The position numbers and the translations under genes are program-made. Shown piece after piece: positions 51,580-59,357 of a stretch of 64,000 nt of DNA. Source of the DNA: Actinomyces timonensis DSM 23838 (lineage in GTDB: Bacteria > Actinomycetota > Actinomycetes > Actinomycetales > Actinomycetaceae); assembly GCF_000295095.1 (NCBI RefSeq), contig NZ_JH806633.1:172745-236744 (forward strand), written 5' to 3'. Position 1 is the stretch's first letter; each line of letters opens with the position of its first letter. Below the pieces are notes generated by a model. The model worked only from the letters and a program-made list of their open reading frames with translations, ran no database searches and was not told the DNA's origin.

Positions 51580-52566
51580 ATGACAAGCTCGACGGGCACC
51601 GGCCTGACGGGTCGTGAGCTCATCAAAGGGCATGCCGCGGCCCGTGACTTCCTCATGCTCATCGACCCCGACTGCCAGTTCCCCCTGAGCGCCGGGGCCA
51701 TCGCCGCCGCCTGCGATCGCCGCACCGGCATCGGCGCGGACGGCCTCGTGCGCGTCGCGCGCACCAAGAGCCTGCCCGGCGCGGAGCGTTTCGCCGAGGC
51801 GGTCCCCGAGGCCGAGTGGTTCATGGATCACTACAACGCCGATGGCTCCGTCGCCGAGGAGCTCGGCGACGCCGCCCGCCTCTTCGCGCAGGTGCTCCTC
51901 GCCGAGTCCCTCGCCGAGATCCCCGAGGGCGCGTCCGTGACCATCGGGACCCGCGCCGGCGCCCGCGCCGTCACCAGGACCGGCGACTTGTGGACCGTGG
52001 ACATGGGGACCGTGCTCCTGCCCGCGCGTCCCGAGGACGACGGGGAGCCGGGCGGCTCCGACTGGCAGGGCTGGGACACCTCCGTCCTCATCCCCGGTAT
52101 CGACGGGCCCCGCGCGGGCCTGAGCGTCACCATGCCGGCGATGCGCTGCGCCCATACCGCCGTCGCCCTGGTCGATGAGGCCGAGCTCGACGCCGCCATC
52201 CTGGTCCGCCCCGATGGCCCCGGCGAGCCCGTGCGCTACGAGCCCGCGCCCGAGCCGGGCTCCGGCCTCGAGCTCATCGTCGCGCTGGGGGAGGAGACCG
52301 ACCCCGGCAGTGGCGAGGCGGTCGGGGTGGCGCGCCTGCGCCTCCTCACGAGCGGGATGGGGGAGGCGCCCTCCTGCGGGGAGGGCTGCTGCGCGGCCGC
52401 CGTCGCCCTCCACGAATGGGACGGGCCGGGCGCCCCGCAGTCCTACCGGATGCTCGTCCCCGGCGGCGAGATCGGCGTCCACGTCGGCGCCAGCCCCGCA
52501 TCCGACGACGTCGCGGTGCTGCTGACAGGCCCCGCACAGATCACCGGAAGAATCACAGTTCTATGA
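51580..52566 (+). CDS. dapF: Diaminopimelate epimerase homologue lacking one catalytic cysteine
   Basis: A 328-residue DapF-fold protein that by homology interconverts L,L- and meso-diaminopimelate for lysine or wall synthesis. GIGADGLVRV and YNADGSVAE are family blocks. In normal DapF the second is followed by xCGNGxR, whose Cys is one of two catalytic acid/bases. Here the segment reads EELGDAARLFA, with Leu95 at the Cys position. The other Cys is kept (Cys266 in SCGEGCCAAAV). The two-base racemisation mechanism should not work unchanged, so activity or substrate may differ. ATG 51580 has TAGGGT exactly at -12 to -7. It overlaps brnQ by 4 nt (ATGA). Confidence 0.85.
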   Translation: MTSSTGTGLTGRELIKGHAAARDFLMLIDPDCQFPLSAGAIAAACDRRTGIGADGLVRVARTKSLPGAERFAEAVPEAEWFMDHYNADGSVAEELGDAARLFAQVLLAESLAEIPEGASVTIGTRAGARAVTRTGDLWTVDMGTVLLPARPEDDGEPGGSDWQGWDTSVLIPGIDGPRAGLSVTMPAMRCAHTAVALVDEAELDAAILVRPDGPGEPVRYEPAPEPGSGLELIVALGEETDPGSGEAVGVARLRLLTSGMGEAPSCGEGCCAAAVALHEWDGPGAPQSYRMLVPGGEIGVHVGASPASDDVAVLLTGPAQITGRITVL

Positions 52567-53939
52567 CTCCCACCCAGTTCCTCCGCCGAGTCCTCACGAC
52601 GGGGCTCATGCTCTTCGCCCTGTTCTTCGGGGCGGGCAACCTCATCTTCCCACCCTCCCTGGGTGCCTCCAGCGGGAACTCGGTGGGCATCGTCGTCCTC
52701 GGCTTCATCGCCACCGGCGTCATCCTGCCGCTGCTCGGCGTCATCGCCGTGTCAACCTCGGGGGAGGGGATCCTCGGCCTGGCCCGCAGGGTCGGGCCCC
52801 GCTTCGGCCGCGTCCTCCCACTGGTCGTCTACCTGGCCATCGGCCCGCTCTACGCCATTCCGAGGACCGCGATCGTCTCCTACGAGCTGGCCACCAGGCC
52901 GCTGCTGGAACTCGTCGGGCTGCCCACCGGGCGCGTGGCCCTGGCCCTGCACGCCATTGGGTTCTTCGCCGCCACGCTGGGGCTCTCACTGCGCCCCTCG
53001 CGCCTGGCCGACCGCATCGGCAACTTCCTGACCCCCGCCCTCCTCTTCCTCATCGCGGTGCTGTGCGCCGCCACGGTCGTCGGCTCCCCATTGATCGATC
53101 GCCCCGCCGCTGACTCCTACGCCGCCGCACCGGTGGCGGCCGGGCTCACCCAGGGCTACCTCACCATGGACGCCCTGGCGGCTACGGTCTTCGGGATCGT
53201 CGTCATCACCTCGCTGCGCTCGCAGGGGATGAGCACCGAGAAGCAGATCCTGTGGGGCACCAGCGGCGCGGGCATCGTCGCGGCGATCTGCCTGGCCGCC
53301 GTTTACGGGAGCCTCGCGCTCTTGGGCAGGCACGCCGCCGGGGACCCCGCGGACGGCACCTCGCTCCTGCGCTCCGCCGCCGCCAGTTCCCTGGGCTCGG
53401 CCGGCACGGTGGTCTTCGCGCTCATCGTCGTGCTCGCCTGCCTGTCCACCTCCGTCGGGCTCGTCTCCTCCTGGGCCGGCTACGCCAACGCCGCCTGGCC
53501 CCGGATCGAGTTCCGCGTCCAGGCCATCGGCTGCTCCGCCGTTGCCCTGGCGCTGACGAACCTGGGCCTGGCCGCCATGATCGTCGTCATCTCCCCGGTG
53601 ACGCTCCTGCTCTACCCCATCGTCATCACCCTCATCGCCGTCACGCTCATCGACAGCGCCGCCCCCGGCCACCTGCGCTGGACCTACCGGCTGCCTGTGA
53701 GCCTGGCCGTCATCCTCGGCGCCATCTCGGCCGCGGCGGATATCGGCTGGTCCGCCCCCTCCGATCTCCTGTCGCGCACCGGGGCCTGGGACAACTCGAC
53801 GGGCTGGATCCTGCCGGTGCTCATCGTCACCGTGCTCTCGATCGTCGTCGACGTCGCCACGGGGCGCTGGAGCACGCCCGCGTCCGACACCAGTGACGCG
53901 CCCGACGACGTGCGGCGGGCCATCGCCTCGCAGTACTGA
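52563..53939 (+). CDS. brnQ: Branched-chain amino acid:cation symporter (LIVCS, BrnQ)
   Basis: A 458-residue, about 12-helix membrane transporter importing Leu, Ile and Val with Na+ or H+. The opening LMLFALFFGAGNLIFPPSLG is the family hallmark, and YLAIGPLYAIPRTAIVSYEL follows. ATG 52563 overlaps the dapF stop (ATGA), so it is co-translated. The open frame upstream of this ATG lies inside dapF and is not used. Confidence 0.93.
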   Translation: MTPTQFLRRVLTTGLMLFALFFGAGNLIFPPSLGASSGNSVGIVVLGFIATGVILPLLGVIAVSTSGEGILGLARRVGPRFGRVLPLVVYLAIGPLYAIPRTAIVSYELATRPLLELVGLPTGRVALALHAIGFFAATLGLSLRPSRLADRIGNFLTPALLFLIAVLCAATVVGSPLIDRPAADSYAAAPVAAGLTQGYLTMDALAATVFGIVVITSLRSQGMSTEKQILWGTSGAGIVAAICLAAVYGSLALLGRHAAGDPADGTSLLRSAAASSLGSAGTVVFALIVVLACLSTSVGLVSSWAGYANAAWPRIEFRVQAIGCSAVALALTNLGLAAMIVVISPVTLLLYPIVITLIAVTLIDSAAPGHLRWTYRLPVSLAVILGAISAAADIGWSAPSDLLSRTGAWDNSTGWILPVLIVTVLSIVVDVATGRWSTPASDTSDAPDDVRRAIASQY

Positions 53940-53962
53940 GCCCCTGGTCCTAGGGTGGGCCG

Positions 53963-55507
53963 GTGACACCCAGCTGCAGCGAGCCCTCCCACGGCGCCGC
54001 CCCTCCTGCCGGCGCCACGGGACCGATGAACCGCCAGCAGAAGGAGATCCTCTCCGTCCTGCTCATCGCCGCGTTCATGTCGCTCCTGGCCGTCTCCTCG
54101 GTCAACGTGGTCCTGCACGCCATCGAGACGAGCCTGCGCGCCTCCACCTCCGCGCTGCAGTGGGTGGTCTCCGGCTACGCGCTCGTCTTCGGGATCCTCC
54201 TCGTGGCCGCCGGGCGGGCCGGGGATGTGCTGGGCCGGGGCCGCCTGTTCGTGGCCGGCCTGGTGGTCTTCGGCACCGGCTCCCTCCTGTCCGGCCTGGC
54301 GCCCTCGCTCCTCGCCCTCAACCTGGCGCGCCTGCTCATGGGCGTGGGCTCCGGGCTGCTGAGCCCCCAGGTCACCGGCATGATCCAGCAGTACTTCGCC
54401 GGCGAGCGGCGCGGGCGCGCCTTCGGGATGTTCGGCGGGATGGTGGGCGTCTCCGTGGCCGTGGGACCGGTCATGTCCGGCGCGCTCGTCGGCGCGCTCG
54501 GCCCCGAGGCGGGATGGCGCGCCTCCTTCCTCGTCAACGTGCCTGTCGCGATCATCGGGGCCATCGTCGCGCTGCGGGTCCTGCCCGCATCCGCCTGGGC
54601 CCCCTCCCCGGCCACCGCCACCGGCGCCGGAGTGCCCAGCGCCGCCAGCGCCGGCGCGAGCGCGGGCGCCAGGCGGCCCCGCGCCGACTTCGACCCCGTG
54701 GGCATGGCGCTCCTGGGGCTGGCGACCCTCCTCGTCATGCTCCCCTTCGTGGAGTCCTCCGACTCGCCGGTGGGCGCCTGGATCTGGGTGAGCCTCGGCA
54801 TCGGGCTCGCGCTGGCCGTCGGCTGGCTCGTCTGGGAGCGCCGCTACGCCATGCGCGGGCGCCAGCCCATGGTCCACCTCGGGCTGTTCCGCACCCGGTC
54901 CTTCGCCGTCGGGACCCTGCTCATCGGCGCCTACTTCACCGCTGTGGCGGGGATCTGGCTCATCATCGCCCAGTACGTCCAGCAGGGCCTGGGCTCCTCC
55001 GCGCTCGCCGCGGGACTGGTGGGACTGCCCTCCGCCCTGGCCGGCGCCGTCGGGGCCCCCATCGCCGGGCGCCACGTGCTGCGCATGGGGCGCTCCATGG
55101 TGCTCGTCGGCCTGGCGCTCATCATCGCGAGCCTCCTGGCGACGATGCTCGTCGTCCGCCTTCACACCACCTCCGGCCTGCCCTTCTGGTGGGCGGGCCT
55201 CACCCTCTTCCTCCAGGGCGCCGGGCAGGCGATGGTCGTCTCTCCGAACCAGACGCTCACCCTGGCCGAGGTGCCCCTCCACTACGCCGGGGCAGCCGGC
55301 GGCATCCTGCAGACCAGCCAGCGCATTGGCACCTCGGTGGGGATCGCCGCCATCACTGGCATCGCCTTCTCGACGGCGGGTCGGAGGGGTTGGGACGACG
55401 GCTTCCTCATGGGTCTGGGCGCGAGTGTGGCGATCTGCCTCATCGCGGTGGCCCTGGCGGCCCTCGACCTGCGCGCAGGCGCCAGGCGGCACCAGGCCGC
55501 GGTGTAG
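53963..55507 (+). CDS. MFS drug:H+ antiporter, DHA2 (EmrB/QacA) family
   Basis: A 514-residue, 14-helix exporter. The motif A region reads GRAGDVLGRGRLF, motif C is GVSVAVGPVMSGAL, and the first helix has SLLAVSSVNVVLHAIE. An Ala/Ser/Gly-rich loop divides the halves. It probably exports drugs or metabolites; substrate unknown. GTG 53963 has TAGGGT exactly at -12 to -7 (leaderless). Confidence 0.9.
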   Translation: MTPSCSEPSHGAAPPAGATGPMNRQQKEILSVLLIAAFMSLLAVSSVNVVLHAIETSLRASTSALQWVVSGYALVFGILLVAAGRAGDVLGRGRLFVAGLVVFGTGSLLSGLAPSLLALNLARLLMGVGSGLLSPQVTGMIQQYFAGERRGRAFGMFGGMVGVSVAVGPVMSGALVGALGPEAGWRASFLVNVPVAIIGAIVALRVLPASAWAPSPATATGAGVPSAASAGASAGARRPRADFDPVGMALLGLATLLVMLPFVESSDSPVGAWIWVSLGIGLALAVGWLVWERRYAMRGRQPMVHLGLFRTRSFAVGTLLIGAYFTAVAGIWLIIAQYVQQGLGSSALAAGLVGLPSALAGAVGAPIAGRHVLRMGRSMVLVGLALIIASLLATMLVVRLHTTSGLPFWWAGLTLFLQGAGQAMVVSPNQTLTLAEVPLHYAGAAGGILQTSQRIGTSVGIAAITGIAFSTAGRRGWDDGFLMGLGASVAICLIAVALAALDLRAGARRHQAAV

Positions 55508-55557
55508 GGACGGCACGGCTGGCGGCGCGGCCGGCGACGGCGGGCCTGGCGGGGCGC

Positions 55558-56166
55558 TCAGCGACTGACCCGAAGGACCCGGAAGCCCTTGGCCGATGCG
55601 GCCCGCTCCACGGCCCAGCCCTGCGAGCCGAGCCAGGCGGCCAGCGAGTCCGCCCCCAGGTTCTTGCCGACGACGAGCCACGCCTCGCCGTCGTCGGCCA
55701 GGAGGGGGAGCCAGTCCGTGAGGAGTGCGTGAAGCGCCTCCTTGCCGATCCTCACCGGGGGATTGGACCAGATGAGGTCGAGGCGCTTGCTGGAGGCGCG
55801 CAGCTCGGCGCCGAGCGCGCCGGCCTCGGCGGCGCGCACGCCCGTCAGCCCCGCCGCGGAGGCGTTGCGGGCGGTCAGGTCGACGGCGCGCTCGTTGACG
55901 TCGGCGGCCAGGACCTCGGCGTCGGGGGAGGCGAGCGCCAGGGCCAGGGCGATGGGGCCCCAGCCGCAGCCCAGGTCCAGGAAACGGCCGGTGGCGGGCG
56001 GATCGGGCACGTGGTCCAGCAGCACCTGCGTGCCCTTGTCCAGGCGGTCGGCGGAGAAGACGCCGGAGGCCGTTGTCACCTCCACCTCGTGGCCGCGGAT
56101 CGTGAAGCGGTGGCCGCGCTCGGCGGACTCGGCGGCCGGGGAGGCGGTGAAGTAGTGCTCGCTCAC
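55558..56166 (-). CDS. Class I SAM-dependent methyltransferase (RsmC/MTS-like)
   Basis: A 202-residue methyltransferase with SAM motif I FLDLGCGWGPIALAL and catalytic motif IV WSNPPVRIGK (NPP type of N2-guanine rRNA methyltransferases). It is the size of the stand-alone MTS domain that actinobacteria have for 16S rRNA-like targets. The start is GTG 56166 with TACCCT exactly at -12 to -7; a longer open frame upstream lies opposite the MFS gene and is rejected. Confidence 0.87.
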   Translation of the reverse strand: MSEHYFTASPAAESAERGHRFTIRGHEVEVTTASGVFSADRLDKGTQVLLDHVPDPPATGRFLDLGCGWGPIALALALASPDAEVLAADVNERAVDLTARNASAAGLTGVRAAEAGALGAELRASSKRLDLIWSNPPVRIGKEALHALLTDWLPLLADDGEAWLVVGKNLGADSLAAWLGSQGWAVERAASAKGFRVLRVSR

Positions 56167-56186
56167 GCCACGAGGGTAGCGTCCGC

Positions 56187-57578
56187 TCAGCCGACCCGCC
56201 GCGTGAGCAGCGGCGCCGCCGCAAGCGCGGCCGCCAGGGCCAGCACGGTGGGCACCACCAGGGCGGCCTGGACGCCGTCGGCTCCGGGGGCGACCACGGA
56301 GGTCGCGAAGGTGCCCAGGGTCGCGCCGCCCACAGCGCCGCCCACGGTCACCGACGCGGCGATCCTGGCCTGGGAGATCCCGTCGACGGGCAGCCCGGTC
56401 TCCGCGGGATCGGCGACGCACCGCGCGAGCGTGTCCTGGTGCGTCCATCCCATGCCGATACCGGCCAGCATCCATCCCGCGTGGAGCCCCCACCAGGGAA
56501 GCGCGCCCCCCAGGGCGCAGGCCATGACGCATCCGCCCACCCCGAAGAGCGCGGCGCCCGCGGTCGTCCGGCGCCGGTAGGCGGCCGGGGTGGATGCCGG
56601 ATGCGCTCCGCACCACATGGCCACCGCGCTCCACGCGAGGCCCGCGCCGGTCAGCGCCCAGCCAATCGCCCCTGGGGCCAGGCCCAGCACGTCGTGAGCG
56701 GCCGGCGAGACCAGGTAGTCGAGGGAGAAGTAGGCCCCGCAGACCCAGGCGAGCGCCGCCAGCGCCGCAGGACGGCCGCGCGCCGCCCGCACCACCCCCG
56801 CGGGGAGCACCCGCGCGCAGGCCCACAGCACCAGCGCCCCGCCGAGGGCGCTCGCCACCCAGAAACGGTAGGAGGAGGCTGAGAAGGCCCCCACGAGGGC
56901 CACCCCGGTGGCCAGCGCGACGGCGGGGATCAGTGGGGCGCCCTCCTCGTCGGCGCGCACCCGCAGGTCCCGGATCGCGCGGGCCGCCGCTACCCGCGCC
57001 GCCACCAACAGCGGCAGATACCCCACCAGTGCCCAGCGCCACCCCCACCCCGCGCTGACCCCGGCGGTGTAGGTGGGCCCCAGCAGGGCCGACAGCACCC
57101 ACATGGCCGAGCCCGCGGACAGGAACAGGCGCCGCCACGACCCCGGCAGGCCGGCCACCAGCACCCCCATGCCCACCGTCGCGAGGGCGCCGGCGCCCAG
57201 GCCGCGCACGACCTCCCCGAGCACATAGACCCACACCGTCGGCGCCAGGGCGCAGGCCCCCGCGCCCGCCACCAGCACGGCGGTCAGAGCTGTCATCAGC
57301 CGGTCCGCGCGCCACCGCCCCAGCATGGCGCCGCCCAGCGGCATGGTCAGGAAGGCCGGCACCTGGGCGGCGGCGGTCACCAGGCCGTAGGAGTCGCGGG
57401 CGCCGAGCTCGGTGGCCATGAGGGGCAGCACCGTCTGCCCCACGTAGACCTGCATGCCGGTGAGCAGCTCGACCGCCAGCATCGCCATCGCCAGGTGGCC
57501 GAGCCTCGTGGTCGCCAGGGCGCGCGGCGACGGCGATGGTGGAGGCGCGGGGTCCTGCGCCGTCGGCGATGGGCTCAC
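56187..57578 (-). CDS. MFS transporter
   Basis: A 463-residue, about 12-helix major facilitator. LPLMATELGARDSYGLVTAAAQVP and PLGGAMLGRWRADRLM (motif A-like) define the N half, GLPVDGISQARIAASVTVGGAVGG the C half. It resembles putative drug exporters; substrate unknown. GTG 57578 has TAGTCT exactly at -12 to -7. It is divergent from the hflX leader. Confidence 0.87.
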   Translation of the reverse strand: MSPSPTAQDPAPPPSPSPRALATTRLGHLAMAMLAVELLTGMQVYVGQTVLPLMATELGARDSYGLVTAAAQVPAFLTMPLGGAMLGRWRADRLMTALTAVLVAGAGACALAPTVWVYVLGEVVRGLGAGALATVGMGVLVAGLPGSWRRLFLSAGSAMWVLSALLGPTYTAGVSAGWGWRWALVGYLPLLVAARVAAARAIRDLRVRADEEGAPLIPAVALATGVALVGAFSASSYRFWVASALGGALVLWACARVLPAGVVRAARGRPAALAALAWVCGAYFSLDYLVSPAAHDVLGLAPGAIGWALTGAGLAWSAVAMWCGAHPASTPAAYRRRTTAGAALFGVGGCVMACALGGALPWWGLHAGWMLAGIGMGWTHQDTLARCVADPAETGLPVDGISQARIAASVTVGGAVGGATLGTFATSVVAPGADGVQAALVVPTVLALAAALAAAPLLTRRVG

Positions 57579-57682
57579 TCCCCGAGACTAGCGCCGCGTC
57601 CCAGCCAGCAGGCCGGAACCGCCGTGGGGCGCCGCCGGGGCGCCCGGCCCAATCGGCGGCGGCGCTGCGCTACGATGCGCCC

Positions 57683-57706
57683 ATGTGGATCACCCGGATG
57701 CCGTGA
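57683..57706 (+). CDS. Leader peptide MWITRMP upstream of hflX
   Basis: A seven-codon frame (MWITRMP, stop TGA) starts at ATG 57683, with TACGAT exactly at -12 to -7, so transcription should begin on its ATG and it would be translated as a leaderless message. A perfect hairpin starts 2 nt after the stop and hflX begins 109 nt further on. This is the layout of a ribosome-sensing leader; related ribosome-rescue genes in other bacteria are known to be antibiotic-inducible through leader ORFs. No other gene uses this promoter. Confidence 0.55.
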   Translation: MWITRMP

Positions 57707-57708
57707 CC

Positions 57709-57728
57709 GGCGGCGAGCAGTCGCCGCC
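57709..57728 (+). promoter_or_regulatory. Hairpin after the hflX leader peptide
   Basis: GGCGGCGA and TCGCCGCC make a perfect 8-bp stem with loop GCAG, starting 2 nt after the leader stop codon. A second, weaker stem GGCCCG/CGGGCC lies about 35-60 nt further on. There is no T run, so it may act by attenuation with Rho or by masking, not as a simple terminator. Confidence 0.55.
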
Positions 57729-57815
57729 CGCGCCGCGACCCAGACCGACACGCCAGATCGCCCGGCCCGTCGAGCCCCGCTCCGGGCCCGCCTCACGGAA
57801 CCCCGAAGGACCTCA

Positions 57816-59357
57816 GTGACCCACCCCTCCACCCACCAGACCACCGACCAGCCCGACCTCGCCGAGGCCGACACCCGCGCCGAGGAGATCGTCGCCCGCA
57901 TCCTCTCGCGCCGCGGCACGGCCCTGGCCTCCACCGCCTCCCAGCATGAGAGCCGCGAGAGCGACGACGACGGCTCCCTGGAGCGCGAGGCCCGCGCCGC
58001 CACCAGGCGCGTCGCCTCCCTGTCCACCGAGCTGGAGGACGTCAGCGAGGTCGAGTACCGCCAGATCCGCCTGGAGAAGGTCGTGCTCGTCGGCCTCGAC
58101 CTGCCGCGCTCGGCCGACGGGCCCGCCGGCTCCCAGGGCTCCCAGGACGCCGAGACCTCGCTCTCCGAGCTCGCCGCCCTGGCCGAGACCGCCGGCTCGC
58201 AGGTCCTCGACGCGCTCGTCCAGCGGCGCGACCACCCCGATCCCGCCACCTACCTCGGCAGCGGCAAGGCCAAGGAGCTCGCCGAGATCGTCTCCGCCGC
58301 CGGGGCGGACACGGTCATCGTCGACGGCGAGCTCGCCCCCTCCCAGCGTCGCGCCCTGGAGGACGTCGTGCGGGTCAAGGTCGTGGACCGCACCGCCCTC
58401 ATCCTCGACATCTTCGCCCAGCACGCCAAGTCCCGCGAGGGCAAGGCCCAGGTGGAGCTCGCCCAGTTGGAGTACCTGCTGCCGCGCCTGCGCGGGTGGG
58501 GCGAGTCCATGTCCCGCCAGGCCGGCGGGCGCGTCGCCGGGGGTCAGGGCATCGGCTCGCGCGGCCCCGGAGAGACGAAGATCGAGCTCGACCGGCGCCG
58601 CATCCGCGAGCGCATGGCCAAGCTCCGCCGCGAGATCAAGGCCATGGCGCCCTCCCGCGAGGTCAAGCGCGGCTCGCGCCGCCGCGGCCCCATCCCGAGC
58701 GTCGCCATCGCCGGGTACACCAACGCCGGCAAGTCCTCCCTCATGAACCGCCTCACCGGCGCCGGGATCATGGTGCAGGACGCCCTCTTCGCCACCCTCG
58801 ACCCCACGGTGCGCCGCACCGAGGCCTCCGACGGGCGCGTCTACACGCTCACCGACACGGTCGGCTTCGTGCGCAACCTTCCCCACGAGCTCATCGAGGC
58901 CTTCCGCTCCACCCTCGAGGAGGTCGCCGAGGCGGACCTCGTCCTGCACGTCGTCGACGCCGCCCACCCCGACCCCCTCAGCCAGATCGCCGCCGTGAGG
59001 ACTGTCCTCGCCGAGATCCCCGGCGCCCTGGAGGTCCCCGAGCTCATCGCCCTCAACAAGGCCGACCTCGCCGACCCGATGACGCTCGTGGCCCTGCGCA
59101 CCCAGCTGCCCGGGGCCCTGACCGTCTCGGCGCGCACCGGGGAGGGCATTGACGAGCTGCGCGAGCGCATCGAGGAGATGCTGCCCCGCCCGGATGTGCC
59201 CGTCGACGTCGTCGTGCCCTACTCGCGGGGCGACCTCGTCTCGCGCGTCCACGCCGACGGCGAGATCGAGTCCATCGAGTACGTCGAGGCCGGCACGCGC
59301 GTCGTCGCCAAGGTCAGCGCCGCCCTCGCCGCAGAGCTCACCGGCGCCGCCCTGTGA
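57816..59357 (+). CDS. hflX: Ribosome-associated GTPase HflX
   Basis: A 513-residue GTPase that splits or rescues stalled 70S ribosomes in heat or antibiotic stress. The HflX N-terminal domain has HPDPATYLGSGKAKELAEIV and VDGELAPSQRRALEDVV, then LEYLLPRLRGWG and GGQGIGSRGPGETKIE. The G1 loop GYTNAGKS is at 300-307, with DTVGFVRNLP (G3) and NKAD (G4). It has an extra 70-residue acidic N-terminal stretch. GTG 57816 follows GAAGGA; the leader ORF lies upstream. It overlaps dinG by 4 nt (GTGA). Confidence 0.95.
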   Translation: MTHPSTHQTTDQPDLAEADTRAEEIVARILSRRGTALASTASQHESRESDDDGSLEREARAATRRVASLSTELEDVSEVEYRQIRLEKVVLVGLDLPRSADGPAGSQGSQDAETSLSELAALAETAGSQVLDALVQRRDHPDPATYLGSGKAKELAEIVSAAGADTVIVDGELAPSQRRALEDVVRVKVVDRTALILDIFAQHAKSREGKAQVELAQLEYLLPRLRGWGESMSRQAGGRVAGGQGIGSRGPGETKIELDRRRIRERMAKLRREIKAMAPSREVKRGSRRRGPIPSVAIAGYTNAGKSSLMNRLTGAGIMVQDALFATLDPTVRRTEASDGRVYTLTDTVGFVRNLPHELIEAFRSTLEEVAEADLVLHVVDAAHPDPLSQIAAVRTVLAEIPGALEVPELIALNKADLADPMTLVALRTQLPGALTVSARTGEGIDELRERIEEMLPRPDVPVDVVVPYSRGDLVSRVHADGEIESIEYVEAGTRVVAKVSAALAAELTGAAL

